A DNA stretch of 7,930 nt from Deltaproteobacteria bacterium (GCA_029858165.1 JAOUFO010000074.1:1-7930), one strand, 5' to 3'; counted from the stretch's first letter, positions 1-5,524 are shown. Made by a program: numbers and translations. Notes: generated by a model from the letters alone, not told the origin.

Positions 1-21
1 CATGTTTGACCCGAAAAAAAG

Positions 22-75
22 TAACCCGCCGGTTTGAGGATATGCTTTCGCACATAGCCTTGGCGGGTTTTGTTA
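22..75. terminator. Intrinsic terminator hairpin, probably bidirectional
   Basis: An 8 bp stem pairs AACCCGCC (23-30) with GGCGGGTT (62-69). Read on the minus strand, it encloses an inner imperfect stem capped by a GAAA tetraloop, and the hairpin is followed by a run of seven T. Read on the plus strand, it is followed by TTTTGTTATT. The T-rich tails on both sides fit a terminator usable in both directions. The GNRA cap on the minus-strand RNA suggests that the main user is the minus-strand methyltransferase transcript, which would then have a 3' UTR of over 200 nt. A gene left of the window could also use it. Confidence 0.75.
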
Positions 76-286
76 TTAACAATAATACATAAAATCCATG
101 CTTTTCCCAATAAAAAACCGGGTGGGGAGAGCCGAAAAACAGGGATATGCGGCCGGTACCCCAGGTGTATGAATGAATCTCATCGGCGTAATCTCCGCAT
201 TTTATGGGTATGGGATGCGGGGGGTGTTCCCCAAGTGCCATATCCTTCCATTGCAAGGATGGGAGACACAGGTTGGCAGGAAAGCT
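76..286. other. Non-coding stretch downstream of the methyltransferase
   Basis: No gene is supported here. The plus-strand open frames crossing this region have no ribosome binding site, and their composition does not look coding; they also run antisense into the methyltransferase. On the minus strand this is the 3' flank between the methyltransferase stop (287-289) and the terminator at 22-75. I see no tRNA or repeat. Confidence 0.5.
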
Positions 287-901
287 TTAAGGGTTTTTCC
301 CCAGAACACAGGCGGCTTCTACGGGGCGGGTGGCCATGTAATCCGTGTGGATGTGGGAAAACCCGGCGGCGCCCAGAGCCTGGGCCATTTGGTCGGCTCC
401 CCGGCGGGTATCGTCCATGGTTGCCCCTTTTTTGCGGGGTTGAAACGTTAGGGCAAGGGTACCCCCCGGCTGCATGGCCGAGCGGATGATTTGAAGCACC
501 AAACCCGGATCATCCCAGAAGAAAAAAACATTGACGGCCAGCACCTTGTTGAACATCAGAGGGAAGCCAGACTGGGTTTCAATGGCCCCGCTCAGCAAAG
601 CCACCTGCCCGGATTCAATGGCCTGGGCGTTGCGCCGCGCGGCCCAGTCCACCATCAACTGCGAATGGTCAATCCCCACTATTTTTCCCCGGGGGACCTT
701 GGCCGCCAGTTGTTCAATGGCCCATCCGGGGCCAAAACCCACTTCCAGCACAGAATCATCCGGTTTTAAATCCAGCCGCTCCAGAGTGCCAAGAATCCGC
801 TCCCGGTTGGAGGGCCGGTTCAGCATGATCCAACCTGCCAGAAGGCCCAGGGGACCGGCCGGGTGGCCGAATTGCCCCATCAGGGTTTGGCGCAGATTCA
901 T
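287..901 (-). CDS. Class I SAM-dependent methyltransferase, substrate unknown
   Basis: This 204-residue soluble protein has the Rossmann-fold methyltransferase signature. The glycine-rich SAM-binding motif I (VLEVGFGPG) is at residues 51-59. The acidic end of strand 2 (GIDHS, Asp78) would contact the SAM ribose. A post-I strand (LAVNV) lies near 121-125, and the motif III region (MQPGGTL) near 143-149. Length and order fit a complete Methyltransf_11/25-type enzyme. The N-terminus, with a GHPxGxLGxLxGxxM-like run at about 12-26, resembles small stand-alone methyltransferases whose acceptor is usually unassigned, so no substrate is given. The ATG at 899-901 is chosen because it keeps this conserved N-terminus, although its ribosome binding site is weak. 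The gene stands alone, divergent from globin 1, and ends 215 bp before the terminator at 22-75. No membrane segment or signal peptide is seen. Confidence 0.85.
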   Translation of the reverse strand: MNLRQTLMGQFGHPAGPLGLLAGWIMLNRPSNRERILGTLERLDLKPDDSVLEVGFGPGWAIEQLAAKVPRGKIVGIDHSQLMVDWAARRNAQAIESGQVALLSGAIETQSGFPLMFNKVLAVNVFFFWDDPGLVLQIIRSAMQPGGTLALTFQPRKKGATMDDTRRGADQMAQALGAAGFSHIHTDYMATRPVEAACVLGKNP

Positions 902-991
902 GGGGTTGTCTCTGGAAAAAGGAGGAGAGGGCTGCGGAAGGTTTCATGGCGTCACCGGAAAAATGATCCAACTCAGCAAGGATGTGATTTC

Positions 992-1020
992 AACATAAAG
1001 GGATTCCGGCTGCGATTCAA
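992..1020 (-). promoter_or_regulatory. Candidate sigma70 promoter for the methyltransferase
   Basis: On the minus strand, TTGAAT (1015-1020) is separated by exactly 17 bp from TATGTT (992-997). Each matches 4 of 6 consensus positions. It would start RNA near 985, about 84 nt before the methyltransferase ATG. The call rests on the match and spacing alone. Confidence 0.4.
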
Positions 1021-1060
1021 CCGGAAACTCCAAAAAGGATTGCAGACCGCGGGAGCGGTA

Positions 1061-1121
1061 TTTTTCACAGGATTTTCACGTGTTCCTCATCAGCAATGAA
1101 TAATCATTCCTTATTGTAGAG
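1061..1121 (+). promoter_or_regulatory. Upstream regulatory block of globin 1 (copy A)
   Basis: This 61 bp block matches a 62 bp block at 1776-1837 upstream of globin 2. The shared parts are a CACAG-AT-TTCAC-TTCC segment at the left end and a TCATTC-TTAT-TAGAG segment at the right end, where a -10 element (TATTGT, 1112-1117) could sit. The left part contains TTTTCAC at 1062-1068 and again at 1073-1079, an 11 bp period (one helical turn) typical of tandem response-regulator half-sites. An inverted repeat AATGA/TCATT (1095-1099, 1104-1108) lies between. No known regulator's consensus is matched clearly. Confidence 0.45.
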
Positions 1122-1180
1122 CCAGATAGAGCCGGTGAGCCTGGCTGAATGATTGTCAAACCTGTTTTAAGGAGCACACC

Positions 1181-1696
1181 ATGTTGAATCCCAGTTTGCC
1201 GTTTGATCAAAATGCTTTTTATTTCAGTGATGGGAACCTGAGTAAATATAAGGATCTGCTGCATGCCCGGCTTTACAACCCGGTAAAGATGAGTTTTGGC
1301 CGCTGCGTGGTCCACGCCGGATTTTTTGACCGCTTTTACCAGATTTTTCTGGCCAGCAATCCCATCATTGCCAATAAGTTTGCCAACACCGATCTGACGG
1401 CCCAGAAAAAGGTGCTGAAACAGGGGTTGAACATGGTGATGATGTATGCGGACGGTCAGATTCTGGCCAAAAAGGCGGTGGGGCGCATTCGGGATTCCCA
1501 CAGTCAGGGAAGGTTGAATATCCCCCCCGGCATGTATGGGTTTTGGGAAACCAGCCTGATGAAAACCATCGCCGAATTTGACCCCCAATTCTCCCCGGAT
1601 TTGGAGACCCAATGGCGGGCGGTGTTGAAACCGGCTTTGGAGGTAATCAAGGGAGGGTACATGAATGACCGGTCAGCCAGGCTGGTTGCCGGATGA
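1181..1696 (+). CDS. Single-domain globin 1 of the tandem triplet
   Basis: This 171-residue protein has a myoglobin-like fold and no reductase domain, unlike flavohemoglobin (about 400 residues). By alignment with Hmp-type globins, the heme-pocket residues are Tyr53 (B10, in RFYQIF), Phe67 (CD1), Gln75 (E7), Leu79 (E11) and the proximal His107 (F8, in RIRDSHS). Tyr119 corresponds to the G5 tyrosine. Tyr B10 with Gln E7 is the distal pair of bacterial globins that bind O2 tightly and can oxidise NO, given an external electron donor; that role is inferred. The first 30 residues, rich in Asn, Phe and Asp, precede the globin core and look unlike globin 2. An 11-residue tail follows the core. The start is supported by AAGGAG at 1169-1174, 6 nt before the ATG. 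It is cytosolic, with no signal peptide. The core is about 72% identical to globin 2. Confidence 0.9.
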   Translation: MLNPSLPFDQNAFYFSDGNLSKYKDLLHARLYNPVKMSFGRCVVHAGFFDRFYQIFLASNPIIANKFANTDLTAQKKVLKQGLNMVMMYADGQILAKKAVGRIRDSHSQGRLNIPPGMYGFWETSLMKTIAEFDPQFSPDLETQWRAVLKPALEVIKGGYMNDRSARLVAG

Positions 1697-1712
1697 CCTG
1701 ATTTTTACTGAT

Positions 1713-1765
1713 GGGATACGATCCAACCCCGGCTTCTTCAGAGGCCGGAGCCTGCGGTTGGTCCC
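1713..1765 (+). other. Long imperfect RNA hairpin after globin 1
   Basis: Three stacked helices are visible: GGGA/TCCC (1713-1716 with 1762-1765), CCAACC/GGTTGG (1723-1728 with 1756-1761) and an 8 bp helix (1729-1736 with 1741-1748, one G-T pair) closed by a TTCA loop. A 7 nt bulge (1749-1755) and a 6 nt bulge (1717-1722) break it. There is no T-run after it, so it is not a standard intrinsic terminator. It may stabilise the 3' end of the globin 1 mRNA or act with a termination factor. Confidence 0.45.
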
Positions 1766-1775
1766 ACGAAAGATG

Positions 1776-1837
1776 TTCTCCACAGAATATTCACATTTCC
1801 CCGATACTTTCTTTACATTCATTCTTTATAAATAGAG
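1776..1837 (+). promoter_or_regulatory. Upstream regulatory block of globin 2 (copy B)
   Basis: This is the counterpart of 1061-1121: a CACAG-AT-TTCAC-TTCC segment on the left and a TCATTC-TTAT-TAGAG segment on the right, with the length preserved to within 1 bp. The 11 bp repeat is degenerate here (TCTCCAC then TATTCAC). The right end carries TATAAA at 1827-1832 as a -10 candidate, but no good -35 lies 16-18 bp away, which would fit an activator-dependent promoter. The expected start near 1840 leaves a leader of about 105 nt. Confidence 0.45.
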
Positions 1838-1905
1838 TGAGCGAAACGCCCGGCAACAAACATGGGGGGCGGGGTTAGCCGCTGTTCCTGATCCAGGGAA
1901 GAATC

Positions 1906-1929
1906 ATGAACCTTAAGCTAAATTATTAA
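1906..1929 (+). CDS. Possible 7-codon leader ORF before globin 2
   Basis: ATG at 1906 opens the peptide MNLKLNY and ends with TAA at 1927-1929, 16 nt before the globin 2 ATG. It is preceded by AGGGAAG (1895-1901), a better Shine-Dalgarno match than the AGAGA-like sequence before globin 2 itself. It could load ribosomes for reinitiation at globin 2, or it could be chance. No amino-acid bias typical of attenuation peptides is seen. Confidence 0.25.
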   Translation: MNLKLNY

Positions 1930-1945
1930 CCCAGCAGAGAAAACC

Positions 1946-2446
1946 ATGTCCAATTCAAACCAACCCGCATACCGGAAATCCTTGTTTGCCCCGGAAGAAC
2001 CCGTTGCCCTCAAACCTGTGTTGGAGGCGATGGACCCCCATCTTTACAACCCGGTGAAAATGAGTTTTGGCCGCTGTGTGGCCAAACCCGGATTTTTGGA
2101 CCGCTTTTACCAGATTTTCCTGGGAAGCAACCCCATTATCGGCCATATGTTTTCCAAAACGGATCTGGCCGTTCAAAAAAATCTGTTGAAGCAGGGATTG
2201 AACATGGTGATGATGTATTCGGAAGGGTCGGTGCTGGCCAAAAAGGCGGTTGAACGCATCCGGGATTCCCACAGTGCCAAAAAGCTGAATGTTCCCCCCA
2301 ACCTGTATATTTTTTGGGAAAACAGCCTGATGAAAACCATCGCTGAATTTGACCCGGAATATACCCCTGGGCTGGAAGCCCATTGGCGGTCGGTTCTTAA
2401 ACCGGCTTTGGATGTCATCAAAAACGGATACCAAACTATCAAGTAA
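1946..2446 (+). CDS. Single-domain globin 2 of the tandem triplet
   Basis: This is a 166-residue globin without a reductase domain. The globin core runs from about residue 33 to 162 and aligns gap-free with globin 1 (94 of 130 identical by hand count). Heme-pocket positions are Tyr55 (B10), Phe69 (CD1), Gln77 (E7), Leu81 (E11), His109 (F8, proximal) and Tyr121 (G5). The motif DSHS around the proximal His and the FDP motif near 135-137 are shared by all three copies. Cys44 in the predicted A helix is also conserved in all three. The N-terminal 32 residues are polar, Pro/Glu-containing and unlike globin 1's, so the leader segments have diverged faster than the heme domain. The start ATG has only a weak ribosome binding site (AGAGAAAACC), preceded by the small ORF at 1906-1929. 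Binding and detoxification of NO or O2 is inferred from the Tyr/Gln distal pair. A T-tailed hairpin ends the unit at 2470-2512. Confidence 0.9.
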   Translation: MSNSNQPAYRKSLFAPEEPVALKPVLEAMDPHLYNPVKMSFGRCVAKPGFLDRFYQIFLGSNPIIGHMFSKTDLAVQKNLLKQGLNMVMMYSEGSVLAKKAVERIRDSHSAKKLNVPPNLYIFWENSLMKTIAEFDPEYTPGLEAHWRSVLKPALDVIKNGYQTIK

Positions 2447-2469
2447 ACCAGCCGCTCCCCCCAAGAGAA

Positions 2470-2512
2470 TGAGGCCAAAGGAATCCTCCCCCGGCCTCAC
2501 CCTTTCTTTTTT
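2470..2512 (+). terminator. Intrinsic terminator of globin 2
   Basis: A perfect 7 bp stem pairs TGAGGCC (2470-2476) with GGCCTCA (2493-2499) around a 16 nt loop. It is followed by CCCTTTCTTTTTTATT, a T-rich tail. It begins 23 bp after the globin 2 stop, implying that globin 3 is transcribed mainly from its own promoter. Confidence 0.65.
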
Positions 2513-2564
2513 ATTCAAATACCCCAGAATCCTATTCAATTTAACGTTTCTTTTCTAAAAATTC

Positions 2565-2607
2565 TGTTGTAGTGTTCAATTTGTACTTATAATTACCTTT
2601 TTATGAT
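2565..2607 (+). promoter_or_regulatory. AT-rich promoter region of globin 3
   Basis: A perfect -10 hexamer TATAAT lies at 2588-2593. A second candidate, TATGAT, is at 2602-2607. The -35 options are poor: TGTTGT (2565-2570) at 17 bp spacing for the first, TTGTAC (2581-2586) at 15 bp for the second. The region from about 2510 to 2650 is clearly more AT-rich than its surroundings. It lacks a clear copy of the TTCAC block found before globins 1 and 2. Expected leader length is about 50-60 nt. Confidence 0.45.
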
Positions 2608-2661
2608 ATTCTTTCAAACCAATCAACCCTAAAACACGCTTTTTAACAAAACGGGGAAACC

Positions 2662-3087
2662 ATGGGGGAATTAAAACCAGAACATTCTGATGAAAATACC
2701 AACCCGGTGATGGCCTCTTTTGAAAAGTGCGTGACCACCCCCGGATTTTTAAACCGGTTTTATGAGATATTTCTGGTCAGCCATCCGGCCATGCCAACCA
2801 TGTTTTCCAAAACCGATTTTAAAACCCAGATCAACATGCTGCAACAGGGGTTGCACATGGCCATGTTGTACGGCCAGGGGATTCCCTATGCCGTGCCGGC
2901 AATCAACCGTATCCAGGATTCCCACAGCAAGAAGAAGCTGAATGTGTTTCCGGCGTTGTATCCCTACTGGATAGACAGCCTGATGGAGGCGGTAGCGGAA
3001 TTTGACCCGAATTTGACCCCGGAACTGGAAGCCCAGTGGCGGGAGGCGTTAAAGCCAGCCCTGGACCATATCAAAAAAGGGTACTGA
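2662..3087 (+). CDS. Single-domain globin 3, divergent and lacking the N-terminal extension
   Basis: This 141-residue globin consists almost entirely of the core and starts about 20 residues later in the alignment than globins 1 and 2. The core aligns gap-free with globin 2 (77 of 128 identical by hand count). Heme positions are kept: Tyr34 (B10), Phe48 (CD1), Gln56 (E7), Leu60 (E11), His88 (F8) and Tyr100 (G5). Cys23 matches the conserved A-helix Cys. The largest differences are between helices E and F (residues about 70-81, with Pro75-less but Pro79-containing changes) and at the CD corner, which could alter ligand access. The ATG follows GGGGAA at a 4-5 nt gap. The gene has its own promoter region and ends just before a GC-rich repeat cluster. 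An O2/NO-related function is inferred only from the heme pocket; the partner reductase is not in the window. Confidence 0.88.
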   Translation: MGELKPEHSDENTNPVMASFEKCVTTPGFLNRFYEIFLVSHPAMPTMFSKTDFKTQINMLQQGLHMAMLYGQGIPYAVPAINRIQDSHSKKKLNVFPALYPYWIDSLMEAVAEFDPNLTPELEAQWREALKPALDHIKKGY

Positions 3088-3198
3088 CAAAAGAAAGGCG
3101 CCCGCCAGCCCGCGGCGTTTGGAGCCGACAGGCGACACAACGCAAGGCTGTGCGGGGTGCTGGACAGGAACCCCAAAAGAAAGGCACCCGCCAGCCCG
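3088..3198 (+). repeat. 25 bp direct repeat pair downstream of globin 3
   Basis: A 25 bp sequence beginning CAAAAGAAAGGC and ending CCAGCCCG occurs at 3088-3112 and 3174-3198, with one mismatch (G/A at position 13) and an 86 bp period. Related GGAGCCGAC stretches follow both copies (3121-3129 and 3219-3227), so the repeated unit is longer but degraded. The first copy begins on the base after the globin 3 stop. Confidence 0.7.
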
Positions 3199-3201
3199 GC
3201 C

Positions 3202-3235
3202 AAAAAAAAACCTGCGGGGGAGCCGACCCCCCCGC
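3202..3235 (-). terminator. Intrinsic terminator of the fliN-type gene
   Basis: On the minus strand a 7 bp GC-only stem (GCGGGGG/CCCCCGC, 3229-3235 with 3214-3220) with an 8 nt loop is followed after AGG by nine T (complement of A at 3202-3210). This is a standard rho-independent terminator, placed about 110 bp after the fliN-type stop. It lies inside the repeat cluster. Confidence 0.75.
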
Positions 3236-3275
3236 GCCCCCCATTTACGGACTGTGAAGAAAGCGTAAACAGGGT

Positions 3276-3319
3276 CAAGGGAACCTCGTTCCCTTGCGGG
3301 GTTTGGGGCGGCGCCCCAA
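3276..3319. repeat. REP-like pair of adjacent palindromes
   Basis: Two hairpins lie back to back. The first is CAAGGGAAC/GTTCCCTTG, a 9 bp perfect stem with loop CTC (3276-3296). The second is TTGGGGC/GCCCCAA, a 7 bp stem with loop GGC (3303-3319). They are joined by CGGGGT, with no T-tail on either strand. Intergenic GC-rich palindromes of this size and arrangement resemble REP elements. A related GCGGGG-TTTGGGG motif occurs inverted inside the element at 6317-6458. Confidence 0.55.
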
Positions 3320-3348
3320 TAAGAAAAGCGGGGGTGGGGGAAGTGGAT

Positions 3349-3783
3349 TTACATGTTGCCCATGAACTTGATGCGTTCTTCGGGGGCGACAATGTGTGTG
3401 ATGCGGCAGGAAAATTTTTCGTTGGAAACCACCACTTCTCCTTTGGCCACCAGTTTTCCGTTGACCAGAAAATCCAGTTCCTCCCCCACCATGCGGTGCA
3501 GTTCTATCACGGACCCCTGGCCCAGGGTCAGCAAATCGCTGATCAACATTTTGGCCTGGCCCACCTCAAAGGTGACATCCATTTTGATGTCCAGCAGAAA
3601 ATCCAGGTTGCGGGACCCGGCCTCCCCCAATTTGGCCCTGGACGCCGCAACCGCATCCTCTCCGGTGCCGGAACGAGCCCTGCCCGCAGCGGGGTCCGCC
3701 GGGGCGGCCTCCCCGCCATCCTCCCCTCCGGCCAGCATGGCCTCCAATTCGGGGTCTATGGATAGATTATCGCCTTCCGCCAT
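3349..3783 (-). CDS. fliN: FliN-type flagellar motor switch protein
   Basis: This 144-residue protein has a C-terminal SpoA/FliN domain (about residues 58-138). Its conserved order includes LDFLLDI, then VTFEVGQAKM, LLTLGQGSVIEL, VNGKLVAKGEVVV and ITHIVAPEERI. FliN forms the lower part of the flagellar C-ring with FliM and FliG, where it takes part in CheY-P response and export-substrate docking. The first 57 residues are Ala/Gly/Glu-rich and probably disordered, as in many FliN proteins. The ATG at 3781-3783 is used because an in-frame TGA lies 24 nt upstream. It is not in a visible flagellar operon: dnaB is upstream with its own 5' region, and the gene has its own promoter and terminator. 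A second C-ring FliN-like or FliY-like paralogue elsewhere cannot be excluded. Confidence 0.85.
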   Translation of the reverse strand: MAEGDNLSIDPELEAMLAGGEDGGEAAPADPAAGRARSGTGEDAVAASRAKLGEAGSRNLDFLLDIKMDVTFEVGQAKMLISDLLTLGQGSVIELHRMVGEELDFLVNGKLVAKGEVVVSNEKFSCRITHIVAPEERIKFMGNM

Positions 3784-3804
3784 GGTTTTGCCTGAAAGAA
3801 GGGT

Positions 3805-3830
3805 TCACCTGAAGGACCGGATCACCTGAA
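3805..3830 (-). repeat. 9 bp direct repeats in the fliN leader
   Basis: TTCAGGTGA (minus strand) occurs at 3822-3830 and 3805-3813, 17 bp apart, in the untranslated leader. AGGTGA in each copy is complementary to part of the 16S anti-Shine-Dalgarno, yet neither is placed before a start codon. They could be decoy ribosome sites or a regulator site. Confidence 0.35.
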
Positions 3831-3871
3831 ACCCCCGCGGAACGATCATACACTGGCCGGGGGTGGTTCCG

Positions 3872-3901
3872 ATTATAAACCACTTGTGGACTATCCTGCA
3901 A
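3872..3901 (-). promoter_or_regulatory. fliN: Sigma70-type promoter for the fliN-type gene
   Basis: On the minus strand a perfect -10 hexamer TATAAT (3872-3877) lies 18 bp downstream of TTGCAG (3896-3901). Transcription would start near 3865, giving an 82 nt leader with a GC-rich hairpin potential (CCCCCGG near 3854-3863 against CCGCGGGGG near 3832-3840). It lies between the dnaB stop and the fliN-type start, so the gene can be expressed independently of dnaB. Confidence 0.6.
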
Positions 3902-3977
3902 AATTCATCATGCAAAGATGGCACCTTTTACACAACCAAAATAAAACGCAGCTTCCGCCAAAAGACCGGCCACAGGT

Positions 3978-5354
3978 TTAGGAAGGGGGTCCATGGGCCG
4001 CTGGGCCATCCTCGTTCTGGCGCAATGACAAATTGGCGAACATGGTGAATTGAGGGATAAACGCCAGCCGCCGCACACCGATGGGGCCGTTGCGGTGTTT
4101 GGAAACCAGGATTTCGGCGATGCCCGCATCTTCGGTTTCCTTGTTGTACACCTCATCCCGATAAATAAACACCACCAGATCCGCGTCTTGTTCTATGGAG
4201 CCGGATTCCCGCAGGTCGGAGAGCACCGGACGTTTATCGGCCCGGCTTTCCAGCGATCGGTTCAATTGGGCGCAGGCCAGCACCGGCACCTCCAATTCCT
4301 TGGCCAGGGCCTTCAATCCCCGGGATATATCGGCAATTTCCTGCTCCCGGTTATCGGTGCGGCGGTGGGTGCGCATCAATTGCAGGTAATCCACCACCAC
4401 CAATCCCAGCCCGGCTTCTGATTTGACCCGGCGGGCGATGGCCTTCATGGCCATGGGGGTCACTTCCGGGGTGTCATCCAGGTATATATTGGCTTCCGCC
4501 AGCCTTCCCGCGGCGGCGGCCAGTTTTTCCCATTCATACTCATCCAGGTTGCCCACCCGCAGTTTTTGACTGTCCACCTTGGCCTCAGAGCACAGCAACC
4601 GGATGGTAAGCTGTTCCTTGGACATTTCCAGACTGAACACCAAAGCCGCCTTGCCGGTGGCCAGAGAGGAATGTTTGGCAATGTTCATGGCAAACGAGGT
4701 TTTGCCCATGGAAGGCCGGGCCGCCAGGATAATCAGGTCCGAAGGCTGCATGCCGCTGGTCATTTCGTCCAATTCGGTAAAGCCGGTGGGCAGTCCGGTA
4801 AGACTTCCGCCCATATCCTGTTGTTTTTCTATGGCCTCAAAGCTGGCCCCCAGCAAATCCCGGATGTGGGAATAGGACCGGCGGGTGGCGGAGGTGGCCA
4901 GTTCCTGAAAAATCCCCTCCGCGGTCTGAATCAGCCCCCCCACATCCTCCGGGGACTGCCGCCCTTTGGTGGCGATTTCCATGGCGTTGTTGATCAGGGA
5001 GCGAAGCTGGTATTTTTCCCGGACGATTTCGGCATAGGCCGTGATGTTGGATGTGACAGGAGTCAGGTCCGTCATTTCGGCGATATACACCAATCCCCCC
5101 ACATTTTCCAGCAGGTTTTTGGACCGCAGGTGGTTGGCCAGAGTGATTTCATCAATGGGGGTCTTCATCTCCGCCATTTCCAGCATGGCCTGAAACATAT
5201 GGCGGTGGGCAGGGGCAAAAAAGGATTCGGCGGAAAGAAGGTCCATCACCTGATAAAGGGCCTGGTTGTTGTGGATCACGGCACCCAAAACGCCCTGCTC
5301 GGCCTCTTTGTCATGGGGCAAAATCTGGGATGGAGGGTTGTTTTCCGTTCTCAT
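3978..5354 (-). CDS. dnaB: Replicative DNA helicase DnaB
   Basis: This 458-residue protein, normal for the family, is the hexameric 5'-3' helicase that unwinds DNA at the replication fork. The N-terminal primase-interacting domain (residues about 10-115, EAEQGVLGAVI onward) is followed by a linker and a RecA-like ATPase domain. Walker A (ARPSMGKT) is at 212-219 with Lys218, the SLEMSKEQL motif is at 241-249, and Walker B (LVVVDYLQLM) is at 318-327 with Asp322. The AQLNRSLE / SDLRESGSIEQDAD segments (362-392) and the KHRNGP arginine finger (Arg421) follow. No intein is inserted. The ATG at 5352-5354 is chosen because upstream in-frame codons encode a Cys/Phe-rich stretch unlike DnaB. Its ribosome binding site is weak. 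It lies downstream of rplI, as in many bacteria, but with a 344 bp gap. Confidence 0.97.
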   Translation of the reverse strand: MRTENNPPSQILPHDKEAEQGVLGAVIHNNQALYQVMDLLSAESFFAPAHRHMFQAMLEMAEMKTPIDEITLANHLRSKNLLENVGGLVYIAEMTDLTPVTSNITAYAEIVREKYQLRSLINNAMEIATKGRQSPEDVGGLIQTAEGIFQELATSATRRSYSHIRDLLGASFEAIEKQQDMGGSLTGLPTGFTELDEMTSGMQPSDLIILAARPSMGKTSFAMNIAKHSSLATGKAALVFSLEMSKEQLTIRLLCSEAKVDSQKLRVGNLDEYEWEKLAAAAGRLAEANIYLDDTPEVTPMAMKAIARRVKSEAGLGLVVVDYLQLMRTHRRTDNREQEIADISRGLKALAKELEVPVLACAQLNRSLESRADKRPVLSDLRESGSIEQDADLVVFIYRDEVYNKETEDAGIAEILVSKHRNGPIGVRRLAFIPQFTMFANLSLRQNEDGPAAHGPPS

Positions 5355-5473
5355 ATTCCATCGGCGGAAAAAATTGAAACAGCACACAAGGTGACAAAAC
5401 CGCCCGCACCCCAAGGAAAACCCCACAGGGCAGGCTTCCGCTTTTAAGCCTTAAAAGACAAGGAGAGGTCCTG

Positions 5474-5524
5474 ATGCAATCTAACAACTTCAGCGGGGAT
5501 TTTCCAGAAAGGCTTGGGGCCTGA
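5474..5524 (+). CDS. Possible 16-residue small ORF with strong ribosome binding site
   Basis: ATG at 5474 opens MQSNNFSGDFPERLGA and ends with TGA at 5522-5524. It is preceded by AAGGAGAGG (5460-5468), with GGAG 8 nt from the ATG, which is the best Shine-Dalgarno match in the window. The palindrome at 5441-5457 lies just upstream. It is opposite in direction to rplI and dnaB. No homologue or motif is recognised, no promoter is evident, and chance occurrence is quite possible. Confidence 0.2.
   Translation: MQSNNFSGDFPERLGA

Noticed and set aside
22..75. A riboswitch, because of the GNRA-capped nested hairpin.
   Set aside because: It has T-runs on both sides and sits downstream of a gene; no known aptamer core was recognised, so terminator is the simpler reading.
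70..489. A 139-codon plus-strand open frame near the left edge.
   Set aside because: No ribosome site; it overlaps the methyltransferase in antisense and its composition is unlike a real protein.
1149..1187. A 12-codon upstream ORF overlapping the start of globin 1.
   Set aside because: Its ribosome site is poor and distant, and the globin start itself has AAGGAG at ideal spacing, so it is probably chance.
1076..2539. Two long minus-strand open frames opposite globins 1 and 2, with similar translations.
   Set aside because: Their similarity follows from the two globin genes being paralogues. They lack ribosome sites, and the plus-strand globins have full heme-pocket motifs.
3157..3765. A 202-codon plus-strand open frame.
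   Set aside because: It starts in the repeat cluster and then runs antisense to the fliN-type gene; no family is recognisable.
4566..5447. A 293-codon plus-strand open frame.
   Set aside because: It is antisense to dnaB, which has complete helicase motifs. Its Gly/His/Gln-rich translation is what the reverse of coding DNA gives at this base composition.
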